Source: Vibrio galatheae
Lineage (GTDB): Bacteria > Pseudomonadota > Gammaproteobacteria > Enterobacterales > Vibrionaceae
Assembly (NCBI RefSeq): GCF_000967545.1
Contig: NZ_JXXV01000031.1
Location: forward strand, 1-48,292
Length of the DNA: 48,292 nucleotides
Reading direction: 5' to 3'
Shown here piece after piece: positions 44,628 through 48,292 of the stretch; positions within the stretch are counted from its first letter, which is position 1; each line of letters starts with the position of its first letter. Both the position numbers and the translations under genes were made by a program. The notes beneath the pieces are model-generated. The model saw nothing but the letters and a program-made list of their open reading frames with translations. It had not been told where the DNA came from and ran no database searches.

Positions 44628-45773
44628 ATGACCATTACAGTAAATACTAACGTGTCGGCGATGACCGCTCAGCGTTATTTGAACAAGGCCACTGGAGAAC
44701 TTAACACCTCCATGGAACGTTTATCGTCAGGCCAAAAGATAAACAGTGCGAAAGATGATGCCGCGGGCTTGCAGATCTCGAACCGATTAACGGCTCAGTC
44801 TCGTGGTCTTGACGTTGCAATGCGTAACGCAAACGATGGTATCTCTATCGCTCAAACTGCCGAAGGTGCGATGAATGAGTCAACGTCGATTCTTCAACGT
44901 ATCCGCGACTTGTCCTTGCAGTCTGCGAACGGCACTAACTCAACGTCAGAGCGTCAAGCACTGCACGAAGAAGTTGCGGCACTTCAAGATGAATTAAACC
45001 GTATAGCTGAAACCACATCATTCGGTGGTCGTAAGCTACTTAACGGTTCGTTTGGCGAAGCGTCTTTCCAAATCGGTGCGAGCTCAGGTGAAGCGATCAT
45101 CATGGGTTTAACCAGTGTTCGAGCGGATGAGCCTCGTATGGGGGGCCAAACCTTTATTTCTGACCTTGAACAGGCGAAGAACAAAGATTGGGGTGTTCCT
45201 GCGAATGCCAAAGATTTGAAGTTTGAGTTCACGACCAAAGATGGCGAAGCGATAACGTTAGATGTGATTGCTAAAGAAGGCGATGATATCGAAGAGTTAG
45301 CCACTTACATCAATGGTCAAACTGACAAACTAAAAGCGTCGGTCGATCAAGACGGTAGGCTGCAAATTTTTGCCGCGGAACCTAACTTAGAAGGCAATCT
45401 GAATATTTCTGGTGGCCTTGCTGGTGAACTTGGGTTGAACGGTGGCCCTGGCGTGCAAACAACAGTGCAAAATATCGATGTACGCTCGGTTGGTGGTGCA
45501 CAAAATGCGGTAGGTATCATTGACGCTGCGCTGAAATACGTTGATTCACAACGTGCTGACCTTGGTGCAAAACAAAACCGTTTAAGCCACAGTATCAATA
45601 ACTTAGCTAACATCCAAGAAAACGTTGAAGCATCGAACAGTCGTATTCGTGATACTGATTTCGCGAAAGAGACAACAGCGATGACGAAAGCACAAATTCT
45701 GCAACAAGCAGGTACTTCAATACTTGCTCAAGCGAAACAGTTGCCAAACTCTGCAATGTCACTATTGCAGTAG
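44628..45773 (+). CDS. flaA: Polar flagellin (sigma-54 type, FlaA position)
   Basis: Filament subunit of the sheathed polar flagellum. I start at [18 protein letters not shown], 22 codons inside the longest frame, because AGGAG lies 7 bases before it and this is the flagellin N-terminus; 381 residues. D0/D1 helices are at about 1-170 ([27 protein letters not shown]) and 285-381 ([50 protein letters not shown]), with a moderate variable centre. Position after flgL and the sigma-54 promoter match FlaA of V. cholerae, the essential flagellin there; other vibrios name this locus differently. Confidence 0.92.
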   Translation: MTITVNTNVSAMTAQRYLNKATGELNTSMERLSSGQKINSAKDDAAGLQISNRLTAQSRGLDVAMRNANDGISIAQTAEGAMNESTSILQRIRDLSLQSANGTNSTSERQALHEEVAALQDELNRIAETTSFGGRKLLNGSFGEASFQIGASSGEAIIMGLTSVRADEPRMGGQTFISDLEQAKNKDWGVPANAKDLKFEFTTKDGEAITLDVIAKEGDDIEELATYINGQTDKLKASVDQDGRLQIFAAEPNLEGNLNISGGLAGELGLNGGPGVQTTVQNIDVRSVGGAQNAVGIIDAALKYVDSQRADLGAKQNRLSHSINNLANIQENVEASNSRIRDTDFAKETTAMTKAQILQQAGTSILAQAKQLPNSAMSLLQ

Positions 45774-45786
45774 TAGTCAAACGCTT

Positions 45787-45824
45787 CACTGACATAAACC
45801 TAGACGTAGGGTCAGTGCGGTTTT
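45787..45824 (+). terminator. Terminator of the first flagellin gene
   Basis: CACTGAC (45787-45793) / GTCAGTG (45811-45817), with an inner CCTA/TAGG pairing, followed by CGGTTTT. Confidence 0.8.
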
Positions 45825-45837
45825 GACGGCAAACATA

Positions 45838-45992
45838 AATGATAAGGTTTTGGGGCTCTCTCTCACACCTGCTCCATCACTGGAATCATTTATGTAGCGC
45901 GGTAGCCTGGTTGTGATCATTTCTCTCGATCTCCGTACAGGCATTGGCTACCAAATAGCCCCGGTTCTCTCAAAGGAAAAGGGGCTTTTCTT
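45838..45992 (+). ncRNA. Possible structured RNA between the two flagellin genes
   Basis: After the flagellin terminator the sequence can form a second structure: GGTAGCC (45901-45907) pairs with GGCTACC (45946-45952), and AGCCCC (45957-45962) pairs with GGGGCT (45981-45986) followed by TTTTC. This looks like a folded RNA ending in its own terminator. No clear promoter was found, so it may be a trailer of the flagellin mRNA or an independent small RNA. Confidence 0.35.
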
Positions 45993-46319
45993 TATCTAAA
46001 TTTCGCGCCCAACATGTAATGCCGTTCAGAATAAATACTTGGCCATTCTTGCTGGTTAAAATCGTTATAGATTTTGTAGGTAAGTCAAATAGCTAGCTGC
46101 AATCTATGCCTCGATCTAAAGGATTTTTTCTGCGCAATTATCTGAGCACCTACTTATCCCGATTGGTATCAGTGATAGCTGTGTTTGTTTGCAAACGTCT
46201 AAACAGCGCGCTTTATCGACCAAAATCAGCAAATCTTTAGCTATTCATGTCAACTCTGTCGTATCGATCAATATCTGTCTATTTCCATTGTCTTTTTGAA
46301 TTTAATCTCCAATTTGCTC
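45993..46319. other. Intergenic stretch without a supported gene
   Basis: AT-rich DNA between the structured element and the promoter of the second flagellin. No open frame with a ribosome-binding site, RNA gene or repeat was recognised. Confidence 0.5.
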
Positions 46320-46346
46320 TAAAGTTAATCAATTTTACGTCGCTAA
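46320..46346 (+). promoter_or_regulatory. Sigma-28 promoter of the second flagellin
   Basis: TAAAGTTA, 11 bases, GTCGCTAA: 13 of 16 positions agree with TAAAGTTT-N11-GCCGATAA, exact spacing. About 90 bases before the start codon. Confidence 0.8.
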
Positions 46347-46433
46347 TAAGGTTACTTTGAGAGAACTAATTGGTTTGCCGAGACGTCGGAAACCTTTACC
46401 TCCGGTGTACGAAAATCAATAGGAGAAACCACT

Positions 46434-47567
46434 ATGGCGGTTAACGTAAATACAAACGTTTCGGCAATGACAGCACAGCGTTATTTAAACAGTGCGACAA
46501 CAGCCCAACAAACGTCGATGGAAAGACTATCCTCCGGCTTTAAGATCAACAGCGCGAAAGATGATGCAGCGGGTTTGCAAATCTCGAATCGCTTGAACGT
46601 ACAAAGCCGTGGTTTAGATGTAGCAGTACGTAACGCAAATGATGGTATTTCGATGGCACAGACTGCTGAAGGTGCAATGAACGAAACGACTAACATTCTG
46701 CAACGTATGCGTGATCTATCCCTTCAATCTGCCAACGGTTCTAACTCTAAGTCTGAGCGTGTTGCGATTCAAGAAGAGATCACTGCTCTAAATGACGAAC
46801 TAAACCGTATCGCAGAAACCACTTCATTTGGTGGTAACAAGCTACTTAACGGCACGTTTGATACTAAGTCATTCCAGATCGGTGCTGATAATGGTGAAGC
46901 GGTAATGCTAACCATGAACAATATGCGTAGCGATAACTCAATGATGGGTGGTAATAGCTATGTTGCTGCCAATGGTCAAGGTAAAGATTGGGCTGTACAA
47001 GATGGCGCGAATGATCTGACCATTGCGCTCACTGATAAATTTGGCCAGGAGCAAACAGTTACCATCAATGCGAAAACAGGTGATGATATCGAAGAGCTCG
47101 CTACCTACATTAATGGTCAGACAGACTTAGTAACGGCTTCTGTAGACCAAGACGGCAAGCTTCAGTTATTCACGGACAATAATCAGGTGGATGGCGTAGC
47201 CGCTTTCAGTGGCAGCTTAGCGGGCGAACTTGCTATCGGTGATGCTCAGGCAGTGACTGTTGACACCATTGATGTGAGAGACGTTGGCGGTGCACAGCAG
47301 GCGGTAGCGATTGTTGACTCAGCGCTTAAATTTGTTGATAGCCATCGTGCGGAGCTGGGTGCATTCCAAAACCGCTTCAACCACGCTATCAATAACTTAG
47401 ACAACATTAACGAAAACGTGAATGCATCTAAGAGCCGCATTAAAGACACAGACTTCGCGAAAGAGACGACGGCGCTTACTAAGTCGCAGATCCTGTCTCA
47501 AGCGTCAAGTTCAGTTCTTGCACAGGCAAAGCAAGCGCCCAACTCAGCGTTGGGGCTTTTAGGCTAA
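46434..47567 (+). CDS. flaC: Polar flagellin (sigma-28 type, FlaC position)
   Basis: Second filament subunit, 377 residues, paralogue of the preceding gene. The N-terminal 170 residues are nearly the same ([49 protein letters not shown]), as are the C-terminal helices ([50 protein letters not shown]); the centre (about 175-270) differs more. AGGAG lies about 9 bases before the ATG. Its sigma-28 promoter makes it a late gene released by FlgM export, in contrast to the sigma-54 promoter of its neighbour. Position equals FlaC of V. cholerae. Confidence 0.92.
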   Translation: MAVNVNTNVSAMTAQRYLNSATTAQQTSMERLSSGFKINSAKDDAAGLQISNRLNVQSRGLDVAVRNANDGISMAQTAEGAMNETTNILQRMRDLSLQSANGSNSKSERVAIQEEITALNDELNRIAETTSFGGNKLLNGTFDTKSFQIGADNGEAVMLTMNNMRSDNSMMGGNSYVAANGQGKDWAVQDGANDLTIALTDKFGQEQTVTINAKTGDDIEELATYINGQTDLVTASVDQDGKLQLFTDNNQVDGVAAFSGSLAGELAIGDAQAVTVDTIDVRDVGGAQQAVAIVDSALKFVDSHRAELGAFQNRFNHAINNLDNINENVNASKSRIKDTDFAKETTALTKSQILSQASSSVLAQAKQAPNSALGLLG

Positions 47568-47605
47568 AGAGCTAATCTTTAGGAATCAAAAGTCATGACT
47601 TAATT

Positions 47606-47632
47606 AAAAACCCAGCTACGGCTGGGTTTTTT
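47606..47632 (+). terminator. Terminator of the second flagellin gene
   Basis: Stem AAACCCAGC (47608-47616) / GCTGGGTTT (47621-47629) and a T run. Confidence 0.93.
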
Positions 47633-47701
47633 GTAACCACAAATCTTGTATATAGATCCTATTATAGGGCTAAATACGTCACTGTGAGAGCGGTCTAGAT
47701 A

Positions 47702-47735
47702 AAAGAAAACCCAGCTAAAAAGCTGGGTTTTCTTT
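47702..47735 (-). terminator. Terminator of the tRNA array
   Basis: AAAGAAAACCCAGCT (47702-47716) pairs perfectly with AGCTGGGTTTTCTTT (47721-47735) around AAAA. It lies just past the last minus-strand tRNA and has T-rich flanks. Confidence 0.9.
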
Positions 47736-47741
47736 GAATAG

Positions 47742-47826
47742 TGGTGCGGAAGGAGAGACTTGAACTCTCACACCTTGCGGCGCCAGAACCTAAATCTGGT
47801 GCGTCTACCAATTCCGCCACTTCCGC
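47742..47826 (-). tRNA. tRNA-Leu (anticodon UAG), distal copy
   Basis: 85 bases with long variable arm. Acceptor GCGGAAG / CTTCCGC, anticodon loop TTTAGGT within CCAGA/TCTGG, T-arm with GTTCAAGTC, discriminator A and encoded CCA. Identical in sequence to the copy at 48061-48145. Confidence 0.96.
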
Positions 47827-47877
47827 AACATAATCTGTATTCACAATGCTAATTGGTAAAAGCAGTGTGAAGTTGTA

Positions 47878-47946
47878 TGGCAGGTCTACCTGGATTCGAA
47901 CCAGGGACAATAGACGAGGCATCAAAAGATGTTATCCACTGAACCT
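47878..47946 (-). pseudogene. Decayed tRNA-Gln
   Basis: The 3' half equals the neighbouring tRNA-Gln exactly: T-arm CCTGG-TTCGAAT-CCAGG, acceptor TAGACCT, G and CCA, and the loop TTTTGATGCC is recognisable. The 5' half has lost about ten bases of the D arm, the acceptor reads AGGTTCA (one mismatch, one G-T pair), and the anticodon stem no longer pairs. It is 69 bases instead of 75. Confidence 0.7.
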
Positions 47947-47953
47947 AACAATA

Positions 47954-48028
47954 TGGCAGGTCTACCTGGATTCGAACCAGGGAATGGCGGCATCAAAAGC
48001 CGCTGCCTTACCGCTTGGCGATAGACCT
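47954..48028 (-). tRNA. tRNA-Gln (anticodon UUG)
   Basis: 75 bases: acceptor AGGTCTA / TAGACCT, D arm GCCAAGCGGTAAGGC, anticodon arm GCGGC-TTTTGAT-GCCGC, T-arm CCTGG-TTCGAAT-CCAGG, discriminator G, encoded CCA. Confidence 0.96.
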
Positions 48029-48060
48029 GCAGTGCTTTCCAAAGAAAGACTTAAAAGAGA

Positions 48061-48145
48061 TGGTGCGGAAGGAGAGACTTGAACTCTCACACCTTGCGGC
48101 GCCAGAACCTAAATCTGGTGCGTCTACCAATTCCGCCACTTCCGC
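48061..48145 (-). tRNA. tRNA-Leu (anticodon UAG), proximal copy
   Basis: Same 85-base sequence and folding as the copy at 47742-47826; lies between tRNA-Met and tRNA-Gln in the array. Confidence 0.96.
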
Positions 48146-48193
48146 ATCTTGAAACTACGTGATTATTAGCTTAATGCTATTAATCGAATTATA

Positions 48194-48270
48194 TGGTGGC
48201 TACGACGGGATTCGAACCTGTGACCCCATCATTATGAGTGATGTGCTCTAACCAGCTGAGCTACGTAGCC
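48194..48270 (-). tRNA. tRNA-Met (elongator, anticodon CAU)
   Basis: 77 bases: acceptor GGCTACG / CGTAGCC, D arm with GCTCAGCTGGTTAGAGC, anticodon loop CTCATAA in the stem CATCA/TGATG, T-arm ACAGG-TTCGAAT with encoded CCA. The fully paired first base pair marks it as elongator rather than initiator. Confidence 0.95.
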
Positions 48271-48273
48271 AAA

Positions 48274-48292
48274 TGGTGCGGAAGGAGAGACT
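48274..48292 (-). tRNA. Third tRNA-Leu, 3' end only (cut by the window edge)
   Basis: The last 19 bases are identical to the 3' end of the two complete tRNA-Leu copies (CCA, discriminator, acceptor strand and start of the T-arm). The rest lies outside the window. Confidence 0.85.

Noticed and set aside
47846..48082. Open frame with VYLDSNQG repeats across the tRNA array
   Set aside because: It is the antisense reading of the repeated tRNA-Gln and its decayed copy; no start signal; a known kind of spurious ORF.

Overview
The window is 48.3 kb of a Vibrio-type (Vibrionaceae, Gammaproteobacteria) chromosome. The divergent toxRS / htpG pair, the H-ring genes flgT and flgOP, the complete polar-flagellum block flgN-M-A / cheV-R / flgBCDE / flgFGHIJ / flgKL / two flagellins, and the moderate-GC housekeeping genes all point that way. 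Species is not determined. No insertion sequence, prophage or CRISPR array is visible. About 50 protein genes, five tRNA loci (one cut by the window edge) and one decayed tRNA are supported.

Layout. 0.1-8.1 kb: ligA, a trimeric general porin, a DUF2057 periplasmic protein, an unlisted 57-residue secreted protein, the chaperedoxin cnoX, an unlisted 21-residue membrane microprotein, an SDR dehydrogenase and a YfcH-like epimerase. 8.3-10.6 kb: a tightly overlapping four-gene operon of two paralogous DUF1538 membrane proteins, a PII-like protein and a two-CBS-domain protein; this is the best candidate for an undescribed system, apparently a membrane transporter with cytosolic nucleotide sensors. 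10.7-12.3 kb: yfcE, then a Rdx/SelW-like protein and a TSUP permease on the other strand. 12.35-15.9 kb: toxRS and the sigma-32-type htpG. 16.2-25.3 kb: adk, hemH, a KdgM-like outer-membrane channel, a copper-export operon (copA with three metal-binding domains plus DUF411) under a CueR-type promoter, gltX and an OmpA-family protein. 25.3-27.1 kb: a small accessory-looking stretch with an AP2-like protein, an orphan whose Cys/His spacing recalls CNF1/CheD glutamine deamidases, and tRNA-Arg(CCU).

27.2-47.6 kb is one flagellar region. FlgT, FlgO and FlgP build the Vibrio H ring. FlgM and FlgN are the anti-sigma factor and the hook-junction chaperone, and FlgA is the P-ring chaperone. CheV and CheR are chemotaxis adaptation proteins. 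FlgB-FlgL form rod, hook, L/P rings, rod cap/muramidase and hook-filament junction. The transcription plan can be read from the DNA: sigma-54 (-24/-12) motifs precede flgB, flgF, flgK, the first flagellin and, in degenerate form, flgO; sigma-28 motifs precede flgM and the second flagellin. This agrees with the known Vibrio hierarchy in which FlgM export releases sigma-28 for late genes.

47.7-48.3 kb is a minus-strand tRNA array (Leu partial - Met - Leu - Gln - decayed Gln - Leu) ending in a strong terminator.

All functions come from reading translated sequence and motifs; no database search was run. Promoter and operator calls are motif matches by eye.
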